Shown one piece after another: positions 10,697-19,327 of a stretch of 64,000 nucleotides of DNA. Where the stretch lies: positions 1 through 64,000 of the forward strand of contig LNDP01000023.1 of the NCBI GenBank assembly GCA_001464665.1, read 5' to 3'. The position numbers and the translations under genes are program-made. How positions within the stretch are numbered: position 1 is the first letter of the stretch; the number at the start of each line of letters is the position of its first letter. Below the pieces are notes generated by a model. It saw only the letters and a list, made by a program, of their open reading frames with translations. It did not search any database and was not told the DNA's origin. The stretch is from Acidobacteria bacterium Ga0074141 (lineage in GTDB: Bacteria; Acidobacteriota; Blastocatellia; Pyrinomonadales; Pyrinomonadaceae).

Positions 10697-12097
10697 TTAA
10701 AGCTCTTCCGTCTGCATATAGTCGGGGACGAGGACGTCCCAGCCGAAGCGGTCGCGGATGTGGCCGGCCATTGCTTCGGCGGCTTCGGGTTCGCCGTGGG
10801 TGGTAAAGACCCGCTTGGGCCGGTTCGGCAGGCCCTCTAGCCACTGGAGCACGGCCTTCCAATCGGCATGTGCCGAAAAGCCCTCGACCTTCTCGACGCG
10901 GCAATTTACCGGCACCCATTGCTTCATTATCTTGACTTCCCTCTCGCCGTCCTGGATGCGGCGGCCGGTCGTCCCGGCTGCCTGAAAGCCGACGAAGACG
11001 ACGGTCGCGTTCTCGTCGGGGAGCATTCTGATCGCGTGGTGAAGAATTCGCCCGCCGGTCATCATTCCTGAGGCCGAGACGATTATCCGCGCGCCTTTCA
11101 TATTATTTACCTTCTTCGATTCGTCGCGTGAGGAGGCGGTCGTCATCGATGCGGTTCGGAGCGGATGCCGTTTTGTATTTAGGATCGATACGTATTCTTC
11201 GTCGTGCTCTTCGGTCCAGCGGGCGTAGACCTGAGTCGCCTGGGCCGCCATCGGCGAATCGACAACGACCGGCAGGATCGGTATCCGCTTTTCGTCTTCA
11301 AGTTCGCGGATCAGGTAAAGCACTTCTTGCGTTCGCCCGACGGCGAAGGCCGGGATCAGTATCGGTCCGCCCCGTTCGGCAGCTTCATTTATGATCCGCG
11401 TCATCTGCGTCGCGGAATCAACATCGCCGTGCAAACGGTTTCCGTAGGTCGATTCGACCATCAGGTAATCGCAAGCCGGCGGTGGAGCCGGGTCTTTGAC
11501 TATCGGCTGGTCGTAGTGGCCGAGATCACCGGAGAAAAGAAAGCGAAGCGTTCCGCCGCCCTCGCCCGCTCCATCTATCTCAAGAAGCACGAGGCTCGCT
11601 CCCATTATGTGCCCGGCGACGAGAAAGCTCGCCCTGATGCCGGGTGCGACCTCGACGGGGACGCCGTCGTTGGCGACGGTGTGGAGCAGCTTCAACGTGT
11701 CGCGGGCGTCGTTCTCGTCGTAAAGCGGAAGTGCCGGCGTGTGCGTGGTCAGGTTATGGCGGTTGCGGTAATCGGCTTCTTCTTCCTGAAGTCGTCCGGA
11801 ATCGGGAAGCAATATTTTCAGCAGATCGCCGGTTCCCTTTGATGTGTAGATCGGCTTGTCGTAGCCGAGCCGGACGACCCGCGGCAGATAGCCCGTGTGG
11901 TCGATGTGGGCGTGGGTGATGATAACGGCGTCCAGCGATTCGGGCTCGAACGGCGGCGGCTGCCAGTTACGTTCGCGGAGTTCTTTGAAGCCCTGAAAGA
12001 GCCCGCAATCAACGAGCACTTTCTTGCCGTCGTGCTCAATTAAATACTTGGAACCGGTGACCGTACCGACGCCGCCGTAGAAGCTTATCTTTGCCAT
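10697..12097 (-). CDS. Beta-CASP metallo-beta-lactamase-fold hydrolase (RNA-processing type)
   Basis: 466 residues. The metallo-beta-lactamase motifs are present: HAHIDHTGYLPR (motif 2), the histidine of LVAGHIMGAS and the SGDLGHYDQP aspartate. They are followed by beta-CASP features: ESTYGNR, IPAFAVGRTQEVLY, SGMMTGGRILHH and the C-terminal FSAHADWKAVLQWL and FTTHGEPEAAEAM. Members are Zn-dependent nucleases related to CPSF73/Ysh1 and archaeal and bacterial RNases. The sequence supports RNA hydrolysis by family, not a specific substrate. It follows the GGDEF gene on the same strand with a 55-base gap. Confidence 0.93.
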   Translation of the reverse strand: MAKISFYGGVGTVTGSKYLIEHDGKKVLVDCGLFQGFKELRERNWQPPPFEPESLDAVIITHAHIDHTGYLPRVVRLGYDKPIYTSKGTGDLLKILLPDSGRLQEEEADYRNRHNLTTHTPALPLYDENDARDTLKLLHTVANDGVPVEVAPGIRASFLVAGHIMGASLVLLEIDGAGEGGGTLRFLFSGDLGHYDQPIVKDPAPPPACDYLMVESTYGNRLHGDVDSATQMTRIINEAAERGGPILIPAFAVGRTQEVLYLIRELEDEKRIPILPVVVDSPMAAQATQVYARWTEEHDEEYVSILNTKRHPLRTASMTTASSRDESKKVNNMKGARIIVSASGMMTGGRILHHAIRMLPDENATVVFVGFQAAGTTGRRIQDGEREVKIMKQWVPVNCRVEKVEGFSAHADWKAVLQWLEGLPNRPKRVFTTHGEPEAAEAMAGHIRDRFGWDVLVPDYMQTEEL

Positions 12098-12152
12098 CGG
12101 CTAAAAATGTAGCACAGGTTTTGCCGATCGGCCGCGCGCGATCGCGGCGGGG

Positions 12153-12962
12153 CTAGTTCAAATAATCGCGATCAACCGTGAAGACCGTTCCCGTGTCGCC
12201 GGTCTTTTCTTGAAGCCTACGCTGCCGCGCGGTTAGGAGCAGATGCTCGGCCGATTCGCCGTCGGTCCCGAACGTCGCCGCACCGAAGTTGAGCCATACC
12301 TTGATCGCTTCGTCCTCAGAGGCCTCAAACGGCATCGGGAGTAGAGCATCTTTGATACGCGAGGCAATCTCTGCGGTGATCACCGCGTTTGCGGTCGGCA
12401 GCACGATATTGAATTCGTCTGAGCCCGACCGCGTCACAAGATCCATCTGCCGAAGCTGCGACTGAATGATATCGGCAACGAACTGAACAAGCCGGTCTCC
12501 GGTCGCATGGCCGAATTTTTTGCAGATCTCCTCGAAGTCCCTTATGTCGATCGAGAGGACCGAAAGCGGACGCTCGTTTTTCATCCGGGCAGATTCGGCC
12601 ACCTGATTTTCAAGCACGACGAAGAATGCACGCTCATTCGGGAGGCTCGTTTGCGGATCAGAAAACGCAGAAGAAAGCGAACCGCCGATGTCGTCGTCAT
12701 CGAAAACGCACGGTGCGATGGGAACATCATCCGGCTCGGCCAAACCAGTGGTCACGCCGCGGCGGCGGAGTGCGGCGAACCAGCCGACGGCGTAAATTGC
12801 CGAAAGCCCGACCAATATCGCCGTCTTGAGAAACATCGAAAGCCCGGAGACCGCGATGACAAATGTTATTGCGGGGGCGACAAGCCCGAAGAGCAGCAGA
12901 GCGAACTGTGCCCGGTCTATTTCGGTTGCGGATGAGTTGTTGGGCTTGGTTCCTGTGGACAT
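12153..12962 (-). CDS. Membrane GGDEF-domain protein with altered signature
   Basis: 269 residues from the Met at 12962; a start at 13004 would add 14 residues without hydrophobic character. Two transmembrane helices lie at about residues 20-65, followed by a GGDEF domain (about 115-265) with PLSVLSIDIRDFEEICKKFGHATGDRLVQFVA. The active-site loop reads RSGSDEFNIVLP, so GGDEF has become GSDEF. No RxxD inhibitory site is evident. Single substitutions at the second Gly are sometimes tolerated, so activity as a diguanylate cyclase is uncertain. It could instead be a receptor-type or inactive domain. Confidence 0.85.
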   Translation of the reverse strand: MSTGTKPNNSSATEIDRAQFALLLFGLVAPAITFVIAVSGLSMFLKTAILVGLSAIYAVGWFAALRRRGVTTGLAEPDDVPIAPCVFDDDDIGGSLSSAFSDPQTSLPNERAFFVVLENQVAESARMKNERPLSVLSIDIRDFEEICKKFGHATGDRLVQFVADIIQSQLRQMDLVTRSGSDEFNIVLPTANAVITAEIASRIKDALLPMPFEASEDEAIKVWLNFGAATFGTDGESAEHLLLTARQRRLQEKTGDTGTVFTVDRDYLN

Positions 12963-13153
12963 TTTCCAATTGACCGACGCGGCAAAAAAGATGGGGTGGA
13001 GCAAGCGGTGGGTCGCTCAACTCAGAGCTTACGCGAGACCGCATCGCGCGTCAATGGTCTGAGCAACCGGCAAAGCCGCAAGATCGGGGATTTTACCGCA
13101 ATTTTTGGCCTAAAAAAATATTTCAAAAAACGTGCTTTTGGGGGCTTTGGGGG

Positions 13154-13182
13154 TTGACTATGGGCTAACGTATTCCTATAGT
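13154..13182 (+). promoter_or_regulatory. Promoter of first Asn/Thr-rich lipoprotein
   Basis: TTGACT (13154-13159), 17 bases, TATAGT (13177-13182). The same arrangement recurs in front of the next gene at 13732-13760, both preceded by GGGG. Confidence 0.75.
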
Positions 13183-13288
13183 GGCGTTTGCCTTGAAATT
13201 GATCGTTTCAGGGCAAACTGCTACGGCAGGAATTTAGTTTAGAGACAGGATAGGTAATCTCTTTAGAAGACAGGAGATCTTGCAAGAT

Positions 13289-13585
13289 ATGAAGAAGGTT
13301 TTTGCTCTTTCAACCGTAATCGCACTTGGCGCAATTGGTATGGCTTGTGGTGATGCTGCTCCGGCAAACAACACCGCGAACAACGCAAACGCAAACCGCG
13401 CCAACACAACCACGACGTCCAACACCACGTCGAACACCACCACCTCGAACGCGAATTCGACCACGACGTCGAACACGACCTCGAGCACCACTTCGAACTC
13501 GGCAAATGCAAATTCGTCGAACTCGAACGCTTCGGCAAACAGCTCGGCTAACGCAAACAAGCCGGCGAACGCAAATACAAAATAA
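13289..13585 (+). CDS. Low-complexity Asn/Thr/Ser-rich lipoprotein
   Basis: 98 residues from MKKVFALSTV; the Met three codons upstream is too close to the AGGAGA ribosome-binding site. The lipoprotein signal ends GAIGMAC, with Cys about residue 20. The mature part (GDAAPANN...) is almost entirely Asn, Thr, Ser and Ala. It starts like its neighbour at 13874 (MKK..., GAxGMACGDA), so the two are tandem paralogues. Likely a disordered envelope-anchored protein; role unknown. Each gene has its own promoter and terminator. Confidence 0.8.
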   Translation: MKKVFALSTVIALGAIGMACGDAAPANNTANNANANRANTTTTSNTTSNTTTSNANSTTTSNTTSSTTSNSANANSSNSNASANSSANANKPANANTK

Positions 13586-13610
13586 GTTCTCTCAATTGAG
13601 AAGACTTCAA

Positions 13611-13650
13611 AGGCACCGATCGGTTTACTCCGGCCGGTGCTTTTTATTTT
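13611..13650 (+). terminator. Rho-independent terminator
   Basis: GCACCG...CGGTGC stem with an additional inner CGG/CCG pairing, followed by TTTTTATTTT, 30 bases after the first lipoprotein stop. Confidence 0.75.
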
Positions 13651-13731
13651 CGGTCGCCAAAAGTGCCCGGAATACGCGAATTTAGGTTGATCGCGTGCTT
13701 GAGATAAATATTGTATTTCGCGTTTTTGGGG

Positions 13732-13760
13732 TTGACTATCGGGGCGTTGCTTACTATATT
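13732..13760 (+). promoter_or_regulatory. Promoter of second Ala/Asn-rich lipoprotein
   Basis: TTGACT (13732-13737), 17 bases, TATATT (13755-13760), in a context (GGGGTTGACTAT) repeated from the first lipoprotein promoter. Confidence 0.75.
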
Positions 13761-13873
13761 GTCGTTTGTTCCATAAACTCTGCTTGTTATTGGAACGTCT
13801 CCGGACGTTTTATTGTCCGGTGAAAATAATAGGTTAAATTTAATCTTTGAAGAAGACAGGAGAAGAATTTCAA

Positions 13874-14182
13874 ATGAAGAAAGTTATCGGACTTACGATC
13901 CTTTTGGCAATGGGCGCACTCGGTATGGCCTGCGGCGATGCCGGAACTGCCAACAACGCAAACGCAAATGCTAACAAGGCAGTTGCTAACGCAATGAACT
14001 CGGCTGCAAACGCAATGAACTCGGCTGCCAATGCTGCCCAGACCGCTGCGAACACAGTTGCTAACGCTGCTAACACTGCAGCAAACGCAGCTTCGAACGC
14101 AGCTAACGCTGCAAATCGTCCGGCTGGCAACACCACCACCACGACGACGACCACCACCACGAACACCAACGCTAACAAATAA
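13874..14182 (+). CDS. Low-complexity Ala/Asn-rich lipoprotein (paralogue of preceding gene)
   Basis: 102 residues from MKKVIGLTI, behind AGGAGAAG; the reading frame extends nine codons further upstream through the ribosome-binding site and I reject that start. The signal ends GALGMAC, giving a lipidated Cys. The mature region is built from ANAMNSAANAAQ-like stretches, probably a long helix, then a Thr run and NTNANK. It shares signal sequence, lipobox and promoter with the gene 289 bases upstream but has a different mature repeat. Role unknown. Confidence 0.8.
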   Translation: MKKVIGLTILLAMGALGMACGDAGTANNANANANKAVANAMNSAANAMNSAANAAQTAANTVANAANTAANAASNAANAANRPAGNTTTTTTTTTTNTNANK

Positions 14183-14204
14183 GCGTTAGTTTAGCTCTAG
14201 ACCG

Positions 14205-14237
14205 AAAAGCACCTCGTTCCTAGGACGAGGTGCTTTT
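14205..14237 (+). terminator. Strong rho-independent terminator
   Basis: A perfect 13-bp stem (AAAAGCACCTCGT with its complement) around a seven-base loop TCCTAGG. The A and T ends make it usable in both directions, so it may also serve the convergent gene ending at 14261. Confidence 0.9.
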
Positions 14238-14260
14238 CATTTTGCCGTTGCTTTTTCTGC

Positions 14261-16303
14261 TCATCCTAGCAATTCGGAAAGCTCGTCCGGAGATGTCACC
14301 GGCCGCTTGCAGACAAATCCTTCGCAAACATAAGCGGCTCCTTTTCCGTTAACGCTGGTGCGTCCGCTTAGAAGCGGAACTTCATCGCCAAGCGTTTCGC
14401 CCGCGATCGCCGCGACCTTCATAGGCCTGTATTCGCGCCATAATTCGGCAGCAAGTTGACTTACGTCGTCCCCAACCAAAGCAATCTCTTTTGTTTCCCC
14501 GAGCGCAAATTCGAGCGTTGCTAATGCCCGGCCAAAGCCGTTCGGGAACCGGCGGATCTGCCCGGACATCAACCGAAGCACGGTCATCGCAAATCGTTCG
14601 TATTTCTCTTCGCCGGTGAACTTCGCCAGCTTGATGAGCACGTCGGCCGCGACCGAATTTCCCGAGGGCGTAGCGTTGTCGTTAAAGTCCTTGTTGCGAA
14701 CGATAAGTTCCTCGTGGTCGTTCGACGTAAAAAAGAACCCGCCATTCTCCGCATCCCAAAACTCGGTGATCATCATCTCGGCAAGCCGGCGAGCCTCGCT
14801 GAAGTAACGCACATCGCCCGAGACCTGATAAAGCTCGAGAAGGCCGTCGGCAAGGTTTGCATAGTCTTCGACGTAGCCGTTGAGCTTCGCCTTGCCGTCC
14901 TTCCAGGTGCGGAGCACGCGGCCCTCGCTCACCAACTCCTTGAGAAGAAAATCGGCATTCGCTTTCGCGGCCGCAAGATACTCGTCGTTACCAAGCACGG
15001 CCGCTGCCTCGGCAAAGGCCGCGAGCATCAGGCCGTTCCAAGCGGTCAGTACCTTTTCATCGCGGAAAGGCTTGATGCGTTTCTCGCGCTCAACAAAAAG
15101 CTTTTCTCTGCTGCGCTCGATGACGGCCAGAAGTTCCTCAAGCGTAATGCCGAGAGCCGCGGCCGTTTCTTCGGGAGGGTTCTTGATGTTTGGAATGTTG
15201 TGCCCCTCAAAGTTTCCTTCGGACGTCACATCGTAAAAAAGGCAGAACGCCCGGGCGTCGGCCTCGCCGAGTATTGCGACGATCTCCTCCGGTGTCCAAA
15301 CAAAGAACTTCCCTTCCTCGCCTTCGCTGTCGGCGTCCTGTGTTGAGTAAAAGCCGCCCTCAGGGCCGATCATCTCCCGGCGGACGTATTCAAGCGCCTC
15401 TTCGGCTATACGACGGAAGAAGTCATCCTTCGTGATCTGATAAAGGTGAAGATAGATGCGAATCAGTTGGGCGTTGTCATAAAGCATCTTCTCAAAATGC
15501 GGCACAAGCCAGATGGCATCGACCGCATAGCGATGAAAGCCGCCGCCGAGTTGGTCATAAATACCGCCCTTCGCCATCTTTTCGGCGGTGTGTTTCACAA
15601 TCGAGAGGGCGTTCTCATTGCCGATCCGCTTCCAGTAGCGAAGCAGAAACTCCATCGACATCGCCGCGGGAAACTTCGGTGCTCCGCCGAAGCCGCCATT
15701 CTTCGCGTCGAACGACCGGACGAAGCTCGCAAAGGCAACATCAAGCAATTCGTTGCTCACGCCAGCTCCTGCAGGATCCGCGATCGACAGTTTTCGCAGC
15801 TCGCCGAGTATCTCAAACGCCGAGCCCATCAGTTCATCGCGGCGTTCCCGCCACGCCTCGGCGATGCTCTGCAAGAGCTGCGGCCAGCTCGGCATGCCGT
15901 AACGCGGGTTCGGCGGGAAATATGTTCCGCCAAAGAAGGGCATCTTCTCGGGCGTTATGAAGACGTTCATCGGCCAGCCGCCGCGGCCGGTCGTCAACTG
16001 AACGAAGTTCATATAGATCTGGTCAACATCGGGACGCTCTTCCATATCGACCTTAATGTTGATGAAGTGCTCGTTCTGGATCGCGGCAACCGCTTCGTCC
16101 TCAAAGGATTCGTGCTCCATCACATGGCACCAATGGCACGCCGAATAGCCAATGCTGACTAGGATAGGCTTATCCTCGGCCTTTGCTCGCTCAAACGCCT
16201 CCTCGCCCCAGGGATACCAATCGACCGGGTTATGAGCGTGCTGGAGCAAATAAGGGCTACTCTCGTTGATCAGCTTATTTGTGTAGTTTTGCGGTTTCTG
16301 CAT
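14261..16303 (-). CDS. YyaL/DUF255 thioredoxin-domain protein
   Basis: 680 residues, the normal size for this family (bacterial YyaL, animal SPATA20). The N-terminal DUF255 thioredoxin-like domain (about 1-165) has [20 protein letters not shown] and the redox-like pair in [15 protein letters not shown]. The rest is an (alpha/alpha)6-barrel-like domain resembling N-acylglucosamine 2-epimerases ([61 protein letters not shown]). The substrate is unknown. No signal peptide, so cytoplasmic. It stands alone on the minus strand, convergent with the lipoproteins. Confidence 0.92.
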   Translation of the reverse strand: MQKPQNYTNKLINESSPYLLQHAHNPVDWYPWGEEAFERAKAEDKPILVSIGYSACHWCHVMEHESFEDEAVAAIQNEHFINIKVDMEERPDVDQIYMNFVQLTTGRGGWPMNVFITPEKMPFFGGTYFPPNPRYGMPSWPQLLQSIAEAWRERRDELMGSAFEILGELRKLSIADPAGAGVSNELLDVAFASFVRSFDAKNGGFGGAPKFPAAMSMEFLLRYWKRIGNENALSIVKHTAEKMAKGGIYDQLGGGFHRYAVDAIWLVPHFEKMLYDNAQLIRIYLHLYQITKDDFFRRIAEEALEYVRREMIGPEGGFYSTQDADSEGEEGKFFVWTPEEIVAILGEADARAFCLFYDVTSEGNFEGHNIPNIKNPPEETAAALGITLEELLAVIERSREKLFVEREKRIKPFRDEKVLTAWNGLMLAAFAEAAAVLGNDEYLAAAKANADFLLKELVSEGRVLRTWKDGKAKLNGYVEDYANLADGLLELYQVSGDVRYFSEARRLAEMMITEFWDAENGGFFFTSNDHEELIVRNKDFNDNATPSGNSVAADVLIKLAKFTGEEKYERFAMTVLRLMSGQIRRFPNGFGRALATLEFALGETKEIALVGDDVSQLAAELWREYRPMKVAAIAGETLGDEVPLLSGRTSVNGKGAAYVCEGFVCKRPVTSPDELSELLG

Positions 16304-16360
16304 TTTATCGATGTAAGACCGTTAGGGCCGTTTCTGTTATAATTCGGGCGACCGGACAAT

Positions 16361-16858
16361 ATGGACTTGCCGAACGGATTATTGAACCTTAATGGAAAGG
16401 ATAGTTCTTCGCCTCAGGCCGCGACAAGGGCGACCGGCACAAAGGGCGAGAAACTTGCCGCCGAGTTTCTTGAATCGCTCGGGCATCACCTTGTTGCGCG
16501 GAACTTTACCGCCCCGATCGGCCGAAACTCGAAAGGCGTCCAGGTCCGCGGCGAGATCGACCTGATCACGCTTGATGGCGAGACCATCTGCTTTATCGAG
16601 GTAAAGACCCGCGGAAGCGAAGACCTCGCCGGGCCGCTTGCCGCCATCGACCTGCAGAAGCAGCGGGTCATAACGCGGACCGCCGTCGTTTACCGCCGCA
16701 TCTTCGGCGTTTTTGAAATGGCGTATCGGTTCGACGGCGTGACGGTCGTCAATCGCCCAAACGAGCAGCCGCAGATCGAGCATTTTCCGGGCCTTTGGAC
16801 CGAGCAGCGTTTCAAGAAGAAGCGTTGGCTTGAGGATCCTTCGGTCGGATTTTATTGA
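16361..16858 (+). CDS. YraN/UPF0102 family nuclease-like protein
   Basis: 165 residues. It carries the family pattern GTKGEKLAAEFLESLGHHLVARNF, then RGEIDLITLDGETICFIEVKTR, matching the E-x(n)-D-x(n)-E-V-K core of Holliday-junction-resolvase-like/restriction-endonuclease folds. The N-terminus carries about 25 extra residues before the conserved region, and an insertion (IGRNSKGVQ) sits between the first strand and the GEID motif. Biochemical function of the family is not settled. It ends four bases past the first in-frame Met of the downstream frame, but the peptidase really starts at 16924. Confidence 0.9.
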   Translation: MDLPNGLLNLNGKDSSSPQAATRATGTKGEKLAAEFLESLGHHLVARNFTAPIGRNSKGVQVRGEIDLITLDGETICFIEVKTRGSEDLAGPLAAIDLQKQRVITRTAVVYRRIFGVFEMAYRFDGVTVVNRPNEQPQIEHFPGLWTEQRFKKKRWLEDPSVGFY

Positions 16859-16923
16859 ACACTTTGCGGCGGCCGGTCGTAAGGGTTAGGACAAGTCTTT
16901 TTCAACAATATTCGGAGACAGAT

Positions 16924-19260
16924 ATGAAAAGAACATTGATATTTCTTGCGTTAACGCTATCCCTTGCCGCATTTACGGCGGCACAGCAACCGCCGCTCAT
17001 TGACCGCGAGGTCTTTTTTGACAACCCGGAATATTCCGGTGCACAGATCTCGCCCGACGGCAAATATATCTCTTTCATCAAGCCGCTAAGTGGGACGATG
17101 AACGTTTGGGTCAAAGGTATCGGCGAACCATTTTCGGCCGCTCGCCCGATGACGAATGACCAGAAGCGGCCCGTCCGGTCGTACTTTTGGTCGCGCGATG
17201 GCAAGTTCATCTTGTTCGTTCAGGACGATGGCGGCGATGAGAATTTCAACGTCTATGCCGTAAACCCGATGGACAAACCGGCCGCGGGCTCGCCGGTCCC
17301 GGCCGCACGCAACATAACCGCGGCGCAGGGCGTGCGGGCGATCATCCAGCATGTGCCGGATTCGGACCCGGACGCGATCTATGTCGGGCTCAACGAACGC
17401 GATAAGGCCTGGCATGACCTCTACAAGGTCAAGATCTCGACCGGTGAACGGACGCTGATCAGCGAGAACAAAGATCGTCTGCAGCAGATGGTCTTTGACC
17501 ACACGGACAAGCTCCGGATGGCGGTTCGCTCGGCTCAGAATGGCGATACTGAACTGCTCAGGGTCGAAGCCGATGGTAAGACGACAAAGATCTATGACTG
17601 CAACGCATTCGAAGACTGCGGCCCGGTCGCCTTCCATAAGGACAACAAGCGGGTTTACATCCGCACGAACAAAGGCGACCTCGACCTGATGGAACTCGCC
17701 CTGCTCGATGTCGCGACAGGAAAAGTTGAAAAGGTCGAGGGCGATCCGCTTGGGAAGGTTGACCTTGATGGCGTGGATTTTTCGGAAGTCACCAAAGGCA
17801 TCGTCGCGACCGTATATTACGACGATAAGCCGCGCATCTACTTCAAGGACAAGAAGTATGAGAAATACTACAACGACATAAAAAAGCGGCTCGGCGACCG
17901 GGAGATCAATTTCCAGTCGGCAACCCGCGATGAGACGAAATTTGTAGTCGTCAGTTCAAGCGACATCGACCCCGGAACCGTCTGGATCTATGACACCAAG
18001 AGTAAAAACCTCTCGACGCTTTATCAGGTCCGCGAGAAGCTGGACCGTTCCGCTCTTTCGCCGATGGCGCCGATCCGCTATAAGTCCTCGGACGGCCTCG
18101 AGATCCAAGCATATCTGACGCTGCCGAAGGGCATGCCGGCAAAGAACCTTCCGCTCGTCGTGTTTCCGCACGGCGGCCCCTGGGGACGCGATACGTGGGG
18201 CTTCGATAGCTATGCCCAGTTTCTCGCTAACCGCGGTTATGCAGTGCTACAGCCGAACTTCCGTGCCTCGACCGGATTTGGAAAGAAATTTCTTAACGCC
18301 GGTAACAACGAATGGGGCGAAAAGATGCAGGACGATATCACCTGGGGAGTAAAGCATCTGGTCGATCAGGGAACCGTAGATGCCAAACGCGTTGGCATAA
18401 TGGGCGGCAGCTACGGCGGTTATGCGGCCCTTGCCGGTGTTACGTTCACGCCGGACGTTTATGCCGCCTCGGTGGCGATCGTACCGCCTTCGAACTTACA
18501 GACGCTGCTTGATTCGATCCCGCCCTATTGGGAAGCGATACGCGAGACGTTTTACAAGCGGATGGGCGACCCGCGGACACCGGAAGGCATTGCCCAGATG
18601 AAGCGCCAGTCGCCGCACCTGCACGCGGACAAGATCAAGACACCGCTGATGATAGTTCAAGGTGCCAACGACCCGCGTGTAAAGCAACGTGAATCGGACC
18701 AGATCGTCATCGCACTCCGCAACCGCAAGTATCCGGTCGAGTATATTCTCGCTCCGGATGAAGGCCACGGCTTTGCACGTCCGGTCAACAACATGGCGAT
18801 GATCGCCGCGTCAGAGAAATTCCTTGCCAAACACCTCGGCGGGCGCTATCAGGAAACGATGACACCCGAGGTCGCAAAACGGCTTGGTGAGATCACGGTC
18901 GATGTTTCGAAAGTAACGGTTGCCGATCCGGGCTCCGCGAGCGGATCAGTCGGCTCAACCGGCCTCACTGGCAAGTGGACAATGACGGTTGATGCCGGCG
19001 GGCAGTTGATCGACCTGAATCTTGAGATAACGCAGGCCGATAACGACTTCACCGGCACGATGGCCTCGGCGGTCGGTAACGGCAAGATCGAGAAAGGCAA
19101 AGTGGATGGAACGAAGGTTACAGGCACTATACAGGCCGACGTGCAGGGCAGTCCGACCACGATCGAGATGGCCGGAACGCTTGAGGGCGACACGATGAAG
19201 GGCACGCTCAACGTCCCGGGATTCGGTACCCTTCCCTTCTCGGCGAGCCGAAATAAATAG
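16924..19260 (+). CDS. Secreted S9-family prolyl oligopeptidase-like peptidase
   Basis: 778 residues from MKRTLIFLALTLSLAAFTAAQ, a clear signal peptide; the frame upstream to 16855 is not signal-like. An N-terminal beta-propeller (about 30-390) precedes an alpha/beta-hydrolase domain with LVVFPHGGPWGRDTWGF, the nucleophile in GGSYGGYAAL, the Asp in GANDPRVKQRESDQ and the His in DEGHGFARP. Periplasmic dipeptidyl or acylaminoacyl peptidase activity is likely. After the catalytic domain there is an extra C-terminal module of about 110 residues (TGKWTMTVDAGGQLIDLNLEI...GTLPFSASRNK), a small beta-rich domain not standard for S9 enzymes. Confidence 0.93.
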   Translation: MKRTLIFLALTLSLAAFTAAQQPPLIDREVFFDNPEYSGAQISPDGKYISFIKPLSGTMNVWVKGIGEPFSAARPMTNDQKRPVRSYFWSRDGKFILFVQDDGGDENFNVYAVNPMDKPAAGSPVPAARNITAAQGVRAIIQHVPDSDPDAIYVGLNERDKAWHDLYKVKISTGERTLISENKDRLQQMVFDHTDKLRMAVRSAQNGDTELLRVEADGKTTKIYDCNAFEDCGPVAFHKDNKRVYIRTNKGDLDLMELALLDVATGKVEKVEGDPLGKVDLDGVDFSEVTKGIVATVYYDDKPRIYFKDKKYEKYYNDIKKRLGDREINFQSATRDETKFVVVSSSDIDPGTVWIYDTKSKNLSTLYQVREKLDRSALSPMAPIRYKSSDGLEIQAYLTLPKGMPAKNLPLVVFPHGGPWGRDTWGFDSYAQFLANRGYAVLQPNFRASTGFGKKFLNAGNNEWGEKMQDDITWGVKHLVDQGTVDAKRVGIMGGSYGGYAALAGVTFTPDVYAASVAIVPPSNLQTLLDSIPPYWEAIRETFYKRMGDPRTPEGIAQMKRQSPHLHADKIKTPLMIVQGANDPRVKQRESDQIVIALRNRKYPVEYILAPDEGHGFARPVNNMAMIAASEKFLAKHLGGRYQETMTPEVAKRLGEITVDVSKVTVADPGSASGSVGSTGLTGKWTMTVDAGGQLIDLNLEITQADNDFTGTMASAVGNGKIEKGKVDGTKVTGTIQADVQGSPTTIEMAGTLEGDTMKGTLNVPGFGTLPFSASRNK

Positions 19261-19275
19261 CTTCGTGTTGAAAGA

Positions 19276-19309
19276 GAAAGGCCCGGGACTTCGCGTCTCC
19301 GGGCCTTTC
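19276..19309. terminator. Bidirectional terminator between S9 peptidase and TonB receptor genes
   Basis: An 11-bp stem (GAAAGGCCCGG with its complement) with a 12-base loop. T-rich tails exist on both strands, which fits the two convergent genes ending at 19260 and 19328. Confidence 0.85.
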
Positions 19310-19327
19310 TTTATTGTGTGCAACTGC

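Noticed and set aside
11204-11842. 212-residue plus-strand frame opposite the beta-CASP hydrolase
   Set aside because: Antisense shadow of a clearly conserved enzyme.
13234-13560. 108-residue Phe/Val/Ala-rich frame opposite the first lipoprotein
   Set aside because: Product of antisense reading of Asn/Thr codons; the sense gene has signal, lipobox, promoter and terminator.
14714-15346. 210-residue plus-strand frame opposite the YyaL-like gene
   Set aside because: Antisense shadow; no domain and no initiation signal.
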